From: Roseicyclus sp. | Lineage (GTDB): Bacteria; Pseudomonadota; Alphaproteobacteria; Rhodobacterales; Rhodobacteraceae | NCBI RefSeq assembly: GCF_018402035.1 | Contig: NZ_JAGYJN010000004.1 | Coordinates: 248,001-312,000 of the forward strand | Reading direction: 5' to 3' | Length of the DNA stretch: 64,000 nt | Shown: piece by piece, positions 49,745 to 58,875 of the stretch | How positions within the stretch are numbered: the stretch's first letter is position 1 | Layout: every line of letters begins with the position of its first letter | Notes under the pieces: generated by a model | What the model was told of the DNA's origin: nothing | The model's input: only the letters and a program-made list of their open reading frames with translations | Database searches by the model: none | Made by a program: the position numbers and the translations under genes

Positions 49745-49773
49745 CTTCTTCGTTTCTGAAATATCCCCGCCGG
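49745..49773 (-). repeat. Dispersed intergenic element, copy D
   Basis: The minus strand reads CCGGCGGGGATATTTCAGA followed by AACGAAGAAG, the same core as copy C except CAGA for ATGA. It is 38 bases ahead of the aminotransferase start. Confidence 0.75.
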
Positions 49774-49839
49774 AGGCCACCGCCAGCGGCCAGAGGCACG
49801 GGCCGCGCTATGACGCGCTATGCCCGCGATACGCCTTGA

Positions 49840-50349
49840 TCAAAAGGGAATTTCGTCATCCACATCGGCGCCGCCGCCAAAGCCCGGGCCCGATGGCCCG
49901 CCGCGGTCATCAGGATAGCCGCCACCGCGATCATCGCCGTAGCCGCCGCCCTGACCGCCGACATAGCCACCGCCCGCACCGCCGCCGCCGCCTTCGCCAC
50001 GCCCATCAAGCATGGTCAATTCGCTGCGATAGGGGCGCAGCGCGATCTCGGTCGTGTAGCGCTCTTGGCCGGATTGGTCTTGCCATTTGCGGGTTTCAAG
50101 CTGGCCCTCAAGATAGATTTTCGAGCCTTTCTTGAGATATTGCTCGGCCACGCGGACCAGCGGCTCGGAATAGATCGCCACGCGATGCCATTCCGTGCGC
50201 TCCTTGCGCTCGCCCGTGTTGCGGTCTTTCCATGTTTCGCTTGTCGCGATGTTCAGATTGCAGACCTTGCCACCCGACGGAAAGCTGCGCACCTCGGGGT
50301 CGCGGCCCAGATTACCGATCAAGATGACCTTGTTGACAGATCCAGCCAT
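49840..50349 (-). CDS. ssb: Single-stranded DNA-binding protein
   Basis: The OB-fold is residues 1 to about 110 ([40 protein letters not shown]). A Gly-rich disordered linker ([17 protein letters not shown]) leads to the acidic tip DDEIPF that binds replication and repair partners. Length 169 is normal. The upstream 190 bases to the lytic transglycosylase gene show no perfect LexA box. Confidence 0.96.
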   Translation of the reverse strand: MAGSVNKVILIGNLGRDPEVRSFPSGGKVCNLNIATSETWKDRNTGERKERTEWHRVAIYSEPLVRVAEQYLKKGSKIYLEGQLETRKWQDQSGQERYTTEIALRPYRSELTMLDGRGEGGGGGAGGGYVGGQGGGYGDDRGGGYPDDRGGPSGPGFGGGADVDDEIPF

Positions 50350-50536
50350 GTCATTCTCCCCCAGTTCGTTTCACGATCTCGCCCGGCGCGCCCTGCTGTA
50401 TCCGAGTCATCCCGGTCGCGCGCCCGCTCGCTTAGATCACCCGAACTTGGTCAAGGAAAGATTAATTGCGCGGCCATGACAACTGCGCGGGTCGCGCATG
50501 GCTGGAAATTTCTCACCGTTTGGCCTATGGCCAGAC

Positions 50537-51136
50537 ATGAGCACCATTGATGTGGAACCGATGCGTCCTGTCTTGTTATCCCTTGTGGTCCTTGTGGTCT
50601 TTTGTGTGATGGCCGCACCCGCCCCCCTCAGCGCCGAAGCAATGGCGCGTTTCGGACGCGCGCTGGGCGTGATCGATGCGCGCGCTGCCACCCAATACGC
50701 CGGATCGGCCCGGCTGCGCCCGGATTTCGATGCAAGCGGTGATGCCATCCCGCGATTCGCGGGGAGCTATTCTGGACCTTGGCTCGAGCTGGCGCGCGCC
50801 GCCGCCCGACGTCATGGTATCCCTGAGGATTTGTTCTTGCGGCTGGTGCAGCAAGAATCCGGCTGGAACCCTGAGGCTGTCAGTCACAAGGGCGCGATCG
50901 GGCTTGCGCAACTCATGCCGGGGACCGCGCAATTGCTTGGCGTCGATCCGCGCGATCCCGTCGCCAATCTCGAGGGTGGCGCGCGCTATTTGGCGATGCA
51001 GTTTCGCGATTTCCGCCGCTGGGATCTTGCCTTGGCGGCTTATAATGCCGGGCCAGAGGCGGTGCGCACACATGGCGGCATCCCGCCCTTTGCCGAGACG
51101 CGCGATTACTTGCGGATCATTCTCGGGAATAGCTAG
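50537..51136 (+). CDS. Lytic transglycosylase (SLT domain)
   Basis: This cleaves peptidoglycan glycosidic bonds in the periplasm. Two starts are close: 50537 ([14 protein letters not shown]) and 50561 ([20 protein letters not shown]); both give a signal peptide cut near APLSAEA. The catalytic Glu is in [20 protein letters not shown], with [24 protein letters not shown] and [12 protein letters not shown]. About 190-199 residues, a short single-domain form. It ends 12 bases before two hairpins that separate it from ilvN. Confidence 0.88.
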   Translation: MSTIDVEPMRPVLLSLVVLVVFCVMAAPAPLSAEAMARFGRALGVIDARAATQYAGSARLRPDFDASGDAIPRFAGSYSGPWLELARAAARRHGIPEDLFLRLVQQESGWNPEAVSHKGAIGLAQLMPGTAQLLGVDPRDPVANLEGGARYLAMQFRDFRRWDLALAAYNAGPEAVRTHGGIPPFAETRDYLRIILGNS

Positions 51137-51148
51137 GGGGTGGCGCCA

Positions 51149-51200
51149 CGATCCTTCGTATGAAGGATCGCATCATGCGAAAATTCGTACGAATTTTCGC
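51149..51200. repeat. Two hairpins with TTC-GTAY-GAA cores, copies 3 and 4
   Basis: Copy 3 is CGATCCTTC-GTAT-GAAGGATCG (nine-base-pair arms). Copy 4 has arm GCGAAAATTC, centre GTAC and the complementary arm, and ends one base before the ilvN stop codon. Arm sequences differ from copies 1 and 2 but remain complementary. They lie between convergent genes. Confidence 0.8.
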
Positions 51201-51761
51201 TCAGACCCCGCGCGCGATGGCCGCCACACCCGTGCGAGCCAGCCGCACCTCGCCCAAGGGGCGCATCAATTCGCAAAATGCATCGACCTTTTCCGGGGTG
51301 CCGGTGATCTCGAAGACAAAGCTTTGCAGGGTCGAATCGACCACATTGGCGCGGAAAATCTCGGCAATGCGCAGCGCCTCGACCCGGGATTCGCCCTTGG
51401 CGATCACCTTGATCAACGCCAACTCGCGGCTGACAAAGGGGCCTTCGACCGTCAAATCCTGTACTTCATGGACGGGTACCATGCGCTCAAGCTGCATCTT
51501 GATCTGGTTGATCACCTGCGGCGTGCCCGAGGTCACGATGGTGATACGCGAGCGGTGACCGCTATGGTCCACCTCGGCCACGGTCAGGCTTTCGATATTA
51601 TAGCCCCGTCCCGCGAAAAGACCGATCACGCGCGCCAAAACGCCCGGTTCGTTCTCGACCAGAACGGCAAGTGTATGGGTTTCGATCACGTCCGACATAT
51701 GGCTGCGCAGGTCATAGGCCGAATGGCTGGAGGAGCCTTTTTCGATATTGAGCGGGGACAT
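51201..51761 (-). CDS. ilvN: Acetolactate synthase small (regulatory) subunit
   Basis: This binds branched-chain amino acids and controls the large subunit. The ACT domain is HTLAVLVENEPGVLARVIGL, FAGRGYNIESLTVAEVDH; the C-terminal half is FRANVVDSTLQSFVFEITGT. With 186 residues it is of the longer IlvH type. The name ilvN or ilvH is equally fitting. It lies 84 bases downstream of the large subunit gene. Confidence 0.94.
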   Translation of the reverse strand: MSPLNIEKGSSSHSAYDLRSHMSDVIETHTLAVLVENEPGVLARVIGLFAGRGYNIESLTVAEVDHSGHRSRITIVTSGTPQVINQIKMQLERMVPVHEVQDLTVEGPFVSRELALIKVIAKGESRVEALRIAEIFRANVVDSTLQSFVFEITGTPEKVDAFCELMRPLGEVRLARTGVAAIARGV

Positions 51762-51845
51762 GAGACAGACATCCTGAATGATTGCGAAAGGCGCAAGCGC
51801 CCGGGAAAGCGGCGGGGCGCAGACCGCGCGCCCCGCACACCAAAA

Positions 51846-53600
51846 TTACACCAAAACCGATCCCTTGGCGTCGATCACACCCTTGGTATCGGCCTCGCCC
51901 AAGAGCATTTCGTTATGCGCCTTGCCCGATGGGATCATGGGAAAGCAGTTCTCGTGCTTTTCGACCAAGCAATCGAAAATAACCGGCCCGTCATAGTCGA
52001 GCATTTCCATGATCGCATCGTCGAGATCCTTGGGATCTTTGCACAAGATACCCTTGGCACCAAAGGCCTCGGCCAGCTTGACGAAATCGGGCAGCGCCTC
52101 GGACCAGCTATGGCTGTAGCGCTCACCATGCAGCAATTCTTGCCACTGGCGCACCATCCCTAGACGTTCATTGTTGAGGATGAATTGCTTGACGGGCAGG
52201 CGATATTGAATGGCTGTGCCCATTTCTTGCATGTTCATCAGCCAAGATGCCTCGCCCGCGACATTGATCACCAGCGCGTCGGGATGGGCCACCTGCACCC
52301 CGATGGAGGCAGGGGTGCCGTAACCCATCGTGCCAAGCCCGCCTGAGGTCATCCAGCGGTTGGGGTCTTCGAACCCAAGGAATTGGGCAGCCCACATCTG
52401 GTGTTGGCCCACTTCAGTGCAGATGTAGCGGTCGCGCCCAAGGGTCAGCGCCTCGAGGCGTTCAAGCGCGTATTGCGGTTTGATGGTGGTGGTCGAATTG
52501 GTGTAGCGCAGGCATTTGACCGCGCGCCATTCCTCGATCTGGTCCCACCATTTCTTGACCGCGACCGCCTTGGTCTTGGCCCCGCGTGCCTTCCAGACGC
52601 GCAGCACCTCCTCCAGAACATGGGTCACATCGCCGATGATCGGGAAATCGGCGTGGATCACCTTGTTAATCGACGAAGGGTCGATATCGACATGCGCCTT
52701 AAGGCTGCCCGGGCTGAAATCGGCAATGCGCCCGGTGATCCGGTCATCGAAACGCGCCCCGATGTTGATCATCAGATCGCAGCCATGCATCGCAAGATTG
52801 GCCTCGTAAAGCCCGTGCATGCCCAGCATGCCCAGCCAGTTCTTGCCCGAGGCCGGGTAGCAGCCCAAGCCCATCAAGGTGGAGGTGATGGGGAAATCGG
52901 TCGCCGCCACCAATTCGCGCAGAATTTCGCTGGCGCGGGGGCCGGAATTGATCACGCCGCCGCCAGTGTAGAAAACCGGACGTTCGGCATTCTCCATCGC
53001 TTCGACCAAAGCCTCGATCATTACCGGATCGCCGATCAGGCGTGGCTGGTAATGCGCAGTGCGCGCTTGCGGTTTTTCGACATAGGTGCCGGTTGCGAAT
53101 TGCACATCCTTGGGAATGTCGACCAGCACGGGGCCGGGGCGGCCATGGGTGGCGATGTGAAAGGCCTGATGGATCGTATCGGCCAGCTTGTCGGTCTCTT
53201 TGACCAGCCAGTTCATCTTGGTGCAGGGCCGCGTGATGCCGACGGTATCGGCCTCTTGAAAGGCGTCCGAGCCGATCATGAAGGTCGGCACCTGACCCGT
53301 CAGCACCACCAAAGGGATCGAATCCATCAAGGCATCGACCAGACCCGTGACCGCATTGGTCGCACCGGGGCCAGAGGTGACAAGCACAACGCCGGGCTTG
53401 CCGGTCGAACGTGCATAGCCTTCGGCGGCGTGGACGGCACCTTGTTCATGGCGCACGAGGATGTGCTGGATGCCGTTTTGCTGGAAAATCTCGTCATAAA
53501 TCGGCAGGACAGCGCCGCCGGGATAGCCGAATACGACATCAACGCCCTGATCCTTCAGCGCCTCGACCACCATTTTCGCTCCGGTCATCTGCCGTGTCAT
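51846..53600 (-). CDS. ilvB: Acetolactate synthase large subunit
   Basis: This ThDP/FAD enzyme condenses two pyruvates, or pyruvate and 2-oxobutyrate, in valine/leucine/isoleucine synthesis. The 584-residue protein is complete: catalytic Glu in ILVRHEQGAVHAAEGYARSTG, FAD part MLGMHGLYEANLA, and the ThDP motif INVAGEASWLMNMQEMGTAI. Residue E in GEAS where GD is usual in the GDG motif is a small oddity. A leader with an intrinsic terminator lies between its promoter and start. Confidence 0.95.
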   Translation of the reverse strand: MTRQMTGAKMVVEALKDQGVDVVFGYPGGAVLPIYDEIFQQNGIQHILVRHEQGAVHAAEGYARSTGKPGVVLVTSGPGATNAVTGLVDALMDSIPLVVLTGQVPTFMIGSDAFQEADTVGITRPCTKMNWLVKETDKLADTIHQAFHIATHGRPGPVLVDIPKDVQFATGTYVEKPQARTAHYQPRLIGDPVMIEALVEAMENAERPVFYTGGGVINSGPRASEILRELVAATDFPITSTLMGLGCYPASGKNWLGMLGMHGLYEANLAMHGCDLMINIGARFDDRITGRIADFSPGSLKAHVDIDPSSINKVIHADFPIIGDVTHVLEEVLRVWKARGAKTKAVAVKKWWDQIEEWRAVKCLRYTNSTTTIKPQYALERLEALTLGRDRYICTEVGQHQMWAAQFLGFEDPNRWMTSGGLGTMGYGTPASIGVQVAHPDALVINVAGEASWLMNMQEMGTAIQYRLPVKQFILNNERLGMVRQWQELLHGERYSHSWSEALPDFVKLAEAFGAKGILCKDPKDLDDAIMEMLDYDGPVIFDCLVEKHENCFPMIPSGKAHNEMLLGEADTKGVIDAKGSVLV

Positions 53601-53663
53601 CGACGTCGTCCTTCTGTTTTACGCGTTGTTTCTTGTTCATGCCGCGGTGGTGAAAGTACTGGC

Positions 53664-53695
53664 AAAAAAAAGCCCCCGGCGGGTTCTCCGAGGGC
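53664..53695 (-). terminator. Probable ilvB attenuator (terminator in the leader)
   Basis: On the minus strand GCCCTCGG, loop AGAACCCG and CCGGGGGC are followed by eight Ts, 63 bases ahead of ilvB. No gene reads into it from upstream on this strand, so it can only stop the ilvB leader transcript. Confidence 0.7.
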
Positions 53696-53720
53696 GCATG
53701 GTCTACCTATAAGGTTGTCG

Positions 53721-53768
53721 TCACCGACCCATGCGCATTTGCCCTACGATATCTACGAAGCAGTCCAT
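53721..53768 (-). CDS. Candidate ilv leader peptide
   Basis: This 15-codon ORF, MDCFVDIVGQMRMGR, starts after GCGGGGGGCATGTC and ends 25 bases before the terminator stem. Its Val, Ile, Val residues could let ribosome stalling sense branched-chain amino acids. That is only three of 15 codons, weaker than classical ilv leaders, so it could be a chance ORF. Confidence 0.35.
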   Translation of the reverse strand: MDCFVDIVGQMRMGR

Positions 53769-54214
53769 GACATGCCCCCCGCGGTGAAATTGTTGCATGA
53801 CACTAGGAACGCCGCGTTGCGGCGTCAACAGCCAAATTACGAAAATGTCGCCAGAACGCGCGGCTGCGCAACGAATCGAAACTTGTTGACGAAATGAAAT
53901 AATATCACTGCGCGGGCATTCGGCCACAGGGTTTGCAACCATGGGATGAAATGGGCCCCCAGCGTCAGGGGAACGAGGTCAGTAGCAGGCGACGCAAGTC
54001 GAACTTTTCTGCGTGCGATGCTTAACAGTTAAGCGTTTTTCCCCGTTAGGGACGATTTTGGTAAGAGATTTTTACAAAAATCGGAAGTTGAGTGCGAAAA
54101 CTTGTTTGCTGATGGGTTTTGCTTCGCTAGGGTGGCAAGACTTGTGGTCTTTGCCACTGTCGCCGCGATCCGAGGGGGGTCGTGGCCAACTCCATACTAC
54201 GGGGAGGATACCGA
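53769..54214. promoter_or_regulatory. Divergent intergenic region of ilvBN and the TRAP operon
   Basis: This AT-rich gap of about 450 bases holds no convincing gene. Visible structure: a palindrome GCTTAACAGTTAAGC at 54020-54034; GATTTTG ... CAAAAATC at about 54053-54080; and an inverted repeat GTGGCAAGA/TCTTTGCCAC at 54132-54157, 58 bases ahead of the TRAP start. They are candidates for operator sites of an unlinked regulator. A GGGGAGGA ribosome-binding site ends the region. Confidence 0.5.
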
Positions 54215-55300
54215 ATGGATCGTCGTTCTTTTCTGAGAACGTCCGCACTTGGCGGCACCGCCGCCGCTGCCGCCACGCTGGCCGCACCGGCTTATGCACA
54301 GGGCAATCGCACGCTGACACTTGTCACCTCGGTGCCTGATGGGTTTGCGGTGTTTGACGACGCGGCACAGCTCGCAATCACCTACATCACTGCCATGACC
54401 GATGGGCAGTTGAGCTTCAACAAGATGCCCGCCGGCAGCTTGGTGGGCGCGTTCGAAGTGTTCGACGCCGTTTCGTCCGGACAGGCCGACGTTTATCACT
54501 CGGCAGAATACTATTTCCTCAATCAGCATCCCGCTTTTGCATTCTTCACCGCAGTGCCCTTCGGCATGACGGCGCAGGAGATGGCAAACTGGTATTATCG
54601 CCGGGGCGGTCAGGAACTGCACGACAATCTGTCGTCCTTGTTCGGCCTCAAGCCGCTGATGTGCGGACAAACGGCGATGCAGCCCGGCGGCTGGTTCAAC
54701 AAAGAAATCAACTCTGTTGATGATTTGCAGGGGCTGCGGTTCCGTATGCCGGGTCAGGGCGGTCAGGTTTTGGGTCGTCTGGGTGCTTCGGTACAAAACA
54801 TTCCCGGTGGTGAAATCTATCAGGCACTTGCCTCGAACCAAATCGACGGTGCGGAGTGGATTGGTCCCTACGCAGACGAGCGGATGGGCTTCCAGGAAGT
54901 GACCAAGACCTACTACGCCGCTGGTTTCCACGAGCCGGGCTCGACCCTGTCCTTGGTCTTCAACCAGCAGATCTGGGAATCACTGACGCCGACGCAGCAG
55001 ACCATTTGTAAGGTCGCCTGCGAGGCTGCACACGCACAGAACACTGCTCTGTCGCTTGCTGAAAATGGTGCAGCGCTTGCCCGCTTGCAGTCTGTCGGCG
55101 TGCAGGTTCGCCAGTTCCCCGCTGACGTCTGGGATGCCTTCGGCCGTGCGTCGCTGGAAGTCCGGAATGAGAACATGGGCGACCCGATCTATGCCGAGAT
55201 CGCCAACAGCGTCTTTGCGTCCATTACGGAATCCTCGGGCTGGTACGAGATTGCAGATGGCGAATTCATGCGCCAGCGCAACCGTGTGAACGCGGGCTGA
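54215..55300 (+). CDS. TRAP transporter periplasmic solute receptor, TakP-like (2-oxoacid type)
   Basis: The start at 54215 (MDRRSFLRTSALGG) gives 361 residues with a twin-arginine-type signal (RRSFLR ... APAYAQ). The DctP fold has the conserved Arg in LQGLRFRMPGQGGQVLGRLG and, as in TakP of Rhodobacter sphaeroides, GGEIYQALASNQIDGAEWIG followed by PYADERMGFQ. TakP binds pyruvate and other 2-oxoacids, so a related ligand is likely here. It is the first gene of a three-gene operon, divergent from ilvBN. Confidence 0.88.
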   Translation: MDRRSFLRTSALGGTAAAAATLAAPAYAQGNRTLTLVTSVPDGFAVFDDAAQLAITYITAMTDGQLSFNKMPAGSLVGAFEVFDAVSSGQADVYHSAEYYFLNQHPAFAFFTAVPFGMTAQEMANWYYRRGGQELHDNLSSLFGLKPLMCGQTAMQPGGWFNKEINSVDDLQGLRFRMPGQGGQVLGRLGASVQNIPGGEIYQALASNQIDGAEWIGPYADERMGFQEVTKTYYAAGFHEPGSTLSLVFNQQIWESLTPTQQTICKVACEAAHAQNTALSLAENGAALARLQSVGVQVRQFPADVWDAFGRASLEVRNENMGDPIYAEIANSVFASITESSGWYEIADGEFMRQRNRVNAG

Positions 55301-55320
55301 TCTAGCCAAGACCAACAGTG

Positions 55321-55351
55321 TCCTGCCCAGCACAGATTGTGCTGGGCAGGA
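55321..55351 (+). promoter_or_regulatory. 14-bp perfect stem-loop between receptor and permease genes
   Basis: TCCTGCCCAGCACA, loop GAT, TGTGCTGGGCAGGA is a perfect 14-base-pair hairpin, 20 bases after the receptor stop. It lacks a clean T run. Such hairpins protect the receptor mRNA and lower permease expression. Confidence 0.75.
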
Positions 55352-55417
55352 TGCACCTTTTCGCGATCCGAGACTTGACGCGCCCCAAAGTGGGCTTGCG
55401 TGCCGGGGGACCACCGC

Positions 55418-56317
55418 ATGATCGATTTCATCTTGTGGGCGCTGCAAAACATCGCAATGGCGCCTTACAATCTGTTCCTTGCCATCACCAACCCGGGCAG
55501 TTGGCTGAATTGGGCCGATCCCCAATCGGTGATGCGCTTCATCTATTACGGCGCCTCGGTTGAACTGTTTTTTGTCGCTATCACCATCTTTATCTTGATC
55601 ACCGCGCTGGGCATGGCCTGGAACCGCGAGATCTTGTGGTGGGGTGTGCGCATTCTTGAGAGTGTGGCCAACACGGTCGGCCGCACCGCCGCTTGGGCGG
55701 GCCTTTTGATGGTGTTCGTCCAAGTGATTATCGTGTTCTTGCAGCGGATTTTCCGGGTTGCCCAGATCCAGCTCGGGCCATTTGGCACCGCATTTGTGCA
55801 AGACCTGAGCTGGTGGGCTGAAAGCCTGAAATTCCACAATGCCTTGGTCGTCTGCCTCTGCGTCTCCTACACTTTTGTGCAGGGCGGCCATGTGCGCGTT
55901 GACCTTGTGTATTCGGCGGTAAAATTCCGCACCAAGAAGATGATCGACATGTTCGGTTGCTTGTTCTTCATGCTGCCGATGGTCACGATCACATATCTTT
56001 ATTCTTGGTTCTTCATGTGGCGCCACCTGATGACGCCAACGGTCACTTCGACCAGCGATATTGATCGCATGCTGATGCAGTCGCGCATCTTCAAATGGAA
56101 CGTCGAGACCATCGGGTTTAGCCCAAATGGCTTTAACGCTTATTTCTTGTTCAAAGTCTTGATCGTGCTGTTCTGCGTTTTGGTCTTTTTGCAGGCGATT
56201 GCCTTCTTCTGGCGCTCTTATCTGGAGTGGCGCGAGGGCGAAGACAGTGCCGGCAAATACCTCGACCGGGACAAGTTGGATGATGAAGGCGAGGCTTTGC
56301 CACACGCCGCCCACTAA
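55418..56317 (+). CDS. TRAP transporter small membrane subunit (DctQ type)
   Basis: The ATG at 55418 (MIDFILWALQNIAMAPYN) gives 299 residues, longer than the usual 160-200. Hydrophobic segments include FVAITIFILITALGMAW, TAAWAGLLMVFVQVIIVFLQ, FHNALVVCLCVSYTFVQGGH (with the DctQ-typical QGGHVRVDLVYSAV) and YFLFKVLIVLFCVLVFLQAI. It partners the large permease below. Confidence 0.88.
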   Translation: MIDFILWALQNIAMAPYNLFLAITNPGSWLNWADPQSVMRFIYYGASVELFFVAITIFILITALGMAWNREILWWGVRILESVANTVGRTAAWAGLLMVFVQVIIVFLQRIFRVAQIQLGPFGTAFVQDLSWWAESLKFHNALVVCLCVSYTFVQGGHVRVDLVYSAVKFRTKKMIDMFGCLFFMLPMVTITYLYSWFFMWRHLMTPTVTSTSDIDRMLMQSRIFKWNVETIGFSPNGFNAYFLFKVLIVLFCVLVFLQAIAFFWRSYLEWREGEDSAGKYLDRDKLDDEGEALPHAAH

Positions 56318-56383
56318 CAAAGCTCCGGTAATTCGGGACAAAGACACGTAAGCGCGCGCGCTTAGCCAAGGGGACGAGAGAGC

Positions 56384-58735
56384 ATGCTTTTCGGATTGGA
56401 TGGGGTCGAGATCGGTCTGGTGATCGTCTTCCTCACGCTCTTCGCTGGGATCATGACCGGTTTTCCGGTGGCCTTTGCCATCGGCGGTGCCGGGATGATC
56501 TCATTTGCCATCATCGCGGCACTCGATAGTGCGGGGTTGCTGATCCACGAAGCCATCGACAGCGGTTCGGCGGAATACGCAGCGCTTGTGGCCGAAGGGG
56601 TAATCAGGGAGTCGATCTCGGTCTTCCGCTACCCCGATTTGCCAACGGTCGAGGTGGCGCTGTTTCCGGGTGGTTGGGAACAGGCGATGGAGCGCAATCT
56701 GTCCTTCATGGTTAACCGCATGAACGAGCGCGTGATCGCTGGTCAATCCATCGAGACGCTTCTGGCCGTGTTGATGTTCGTGATGATGGGCATCGTGCTG
56801 GAGCGCTCGAAAATCGCCGAAGATCTTTTGACCACCATGGCGCGGGTGTTTGGCCCGCTGCCCGGCGGCTTGGCCGTGTCGATCGTGATCGTGGGTGCCT
56901 TTTTGGCGGCCTCGACCGGGATCGTGGGCGCGACCGTGGTAACGATGGGCTTGCTTGCGCTGCCCACCATGCTGCGCAACAACTATTCGCCAGAACTGGC
57001 AACCGGCGTCATCGCGGCCTCGGGGACGCTGGGCCAGATTATCCCGCCGTCCATCGTGATCGTTTTGCTCGGCACGCTGGTGGGCGATCTTTACGCTACC
57101 GGCCAAGAGACGCGCGCCCAGCTTGCGGGCTGTACCGACGCGCTGACCTATCTGGCCAAGCCCGCGGTTTTGTCGGTCGGCACGCTCTTCCAAGCGGCTC
57201 TGTTGCCTGGTCTGTTCCTTGCGCTTCTCTACGGGATCTACGCCTTTGGCTTTGCACTTTGGAAACCGGCAAGCGCGCCGCCTGTTGCGGTCAGCGGTAG
57301 CTCTGGCGAGCCTGTGACGCGCAACGAGGCGCTGACATGGTACCTCGCGGCACCTGTGGCCTTGATCTTGGCCGTTGTGCTGGGTGCGGGCGGCGGTGTG
57401 ATCGGTAGCCAAGCGATCTCGGTCTCGGACTATGCCGAACGCGAGAATGAAGCGATGCTGCGCACCGCTGTCTCGGAGCAGTGCCAAGCCTCGATGATCG
57501 ATCTGCATGGTCAAGAGCGGTGGGATGCCTCTGTCGCGCAGCGCGCGGCAATGGCCGCAGCCGGGGATACCGGTGAAGTTGTGCTTTTGACCGACGAAGA
57601 GCGCGCAGCCGCGCTTGATAACGCGTTGGCTAATGCCGCGCCGATCGGCAGTGGCGTGGCGACGATCTTTACCATGTTGGCGCTTTTGTTGATCCTCGCG
57701 CGTGGTGTCTCACCCTCGTCCAACCCTGCGCCGCTGATTGCGGGCGGTGTGGGTGTGGTGCTGGCGCTGATTTGCGACATCATGTTCATCGGTCCGTTGA
57801 CCGGCAACGGCGCAACCTTCCTGATCTTGGCCATCCCGTTCTTCATCGCGCTTTACGGGGCACGCGTGGCGGTGATGCGCCTGTCGCAAAACGAGTTGTT
57901 GCGCGTGGTCTTCCCACCGCTCGTGCTGATCGTGGCAGTGCTGGGCTCGATCTTGGGCGGGATCACCAATCCGACGCCTGCTGCCGCCCTCGGCGCGGCG
58001 GGTGCGATCATGCTGGCGGCATATCGCAAGCTGAAAGAAGAGAATGGCAAATCCAAGATCATCATCTGGGCCAGCTTTGCGCTGGTGATCATGATCTTGT
58101 TCGGCGTGAATTTCGATCTGCGCGTCACGCGCGCAGTCGTGCCGGTGGAAGATTGGATCGCCTTTTTCATCGCCCAGATCGCCTATCACTTTGCCTTCTT
58201 CGGCCTTCTGTTCAGCGCTTGGGTGCTGTTCCGCACCAATATTCTCAGCCCCGTGGTGCGCGAGACGGCCAAGGTGACATCGATGGTGTTCACCATCCTG
58301 ATCGGCTCGCAATTGCTGAACCTTGTGTTGATCTCCTTTGGGGGCGAGCATCACATTCAGCAATACCTGCGCAGCTTCGACAACGAGCTGGTCGTGTTCT
58401 TTGTGGTGATGGCGATCTTGTTTATCTTGGGGTTCGTGCTCGATTTCCTCGAGATCATCTACATCGTGATCCCCATCGTGGGGCCGGTGATCTATGGCGG
58501 TACGCTTGACCCGGCATGGGTGACGATCATGATCGCGATCAACTTGCAGACCTCGTTCCTGACGCCGCCCTTTGGATTTGCCCTGTTCTACCTGCGTGGC
58601 GTGGCGCCAAGCAGCGTGACGACAGGCCATATCTATCGTGGGGTCATCCCCTTCGTGGGGATCCAAGTCTTGTGCTTGGTCTTGCTTTACATGTTCCCGG
58701 GGATTGTCACGATCCTGCCGCGTTTGCTGGGGTAG
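56384..58735 (+). CDS. TRAP transporter large membrane subunit (DctM type), long form
   Basis: This is the channel subunit, driven by the Na+ gradient. It has 783 residues, against about 430 in standard DctM. The core DctM signatures are split: FLAASTGIVGATVVTMGLLA and GTLGQIIPPSIVIVLLGTL are near residue 170-220, while LDFLEIIYIVIPIVGPVIYG and TSFLTPPFGFALFYLRGVAP are near 690-740. Between lies about 400 extra residues with further hydrophobic helices and a soluble part (ISVSDYAERENEAMLRT). Long DctM forms occur with TakP-type receptors in Rhodobacterales. Confidence 0.88.
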   Translation: MLFGLDGVEIGLVIVFLTLFAGIMTGFPVAFAIGGAGMISFAIIAALDSAGLLIHEAIDSGSAEYAALVAEGVIRESISVFRYPDLPTVEVALFPGGWEQAMERNLSFMVNRMNERVIAGQSIETLLAVLMFVMMGIVLERSKIAEDLLTTMARVFGPLPGGLAVSIVIVGAFLAASTGIVGATVVTMGLLALPTMLRNNYSPELATGVIAASGTLGQIIPPSIVIVLLGTLVGDLYATGQETRAQLAGCTDALTYLAKPAVLSVGTLFQAALLPGLFLALLYGIYAFGFALWKPASAPPVAVSGSSGEPVTRNEALTWYLAAPVALILAVVLGAGGGVIGSQAISVSDYAERENEAMLRTAVSEQCQASMIDLHGQERWDASVAQRAAMAAAGDTGEVVLLTDEERAAALDNALANAAPIGSGVATIFTMLALLLILARGVSPSSNPAPLIAGGVGVVLALICDIMFIGPLTGNGATFLILAIPFFIALYGARVAVMRLSQNELLRVVFPPLVLIVAVLGSILGGITNPTPAAALGAAGAIMLAAYRKLKEENGKSKIIIWASFALVIMILFGVNFDLRVTRAVVPVEDWIAFFIAQIAYHFAFFGLLFSAWVLFRTNILSPVVRETAKVTSMVFTILIGSQLLNLVLISFGGEHHIQQYLRSFDNELVVFFVVMAILFILGFVLDFLEIIYIVIPIVGPVIYGGTLDPAWVTIMIAINLQTSFLTPPFGFALFYLRGVAPSSVTTGHIYRGVIPFVGIQVLCLVLLYMFPGIVTILPRLLG

Positions 58736-58760
58736 GGGAGCAAGCCATATTGTGATGACG

Positions 58761-58785
58761 ACGGGGGGCCATGGCCCCCCGTTTT
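58761..58785 (+). terminator. Intrinsic terminator of the TRAP operon
   Basis: ACGGGGGGCC-AT-GGCCCCCCGT is followed by TTTTC, about 25 bases after the stop. Confidence 0.85.
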
Positions 58786-58875
58786 CATTTCCCTGCATGG
58801 TGATGATGCGTGTTTCTCATCACAAGGCAGGGGGGCTGTCTGCCCCCCTCTGGCCGCGGGACGCGGCCATTCACC

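Noticed and set aside
52383-53897. 504-codon plus-strand ORF opposite ilvB
   Set aside because: Antisense of a well-conserved gene with His/Arg/Gly-rich shadow composition; no ribosome-binding site or domain.
54132-54157. Sigma-54 promoter (TGGCA ... TTGC) ahead of the TRAP operon
   Set aside because: The spacing between the two elements is too long for -24/-12 boxes; better explained as an inverted repeat.
54980-56347. 455-codon minus-strand ORF across the TRAP genes
   Set aside because: Crosses two genes and their intergenic hairpin in antisense; composition typical of a shadow frame.
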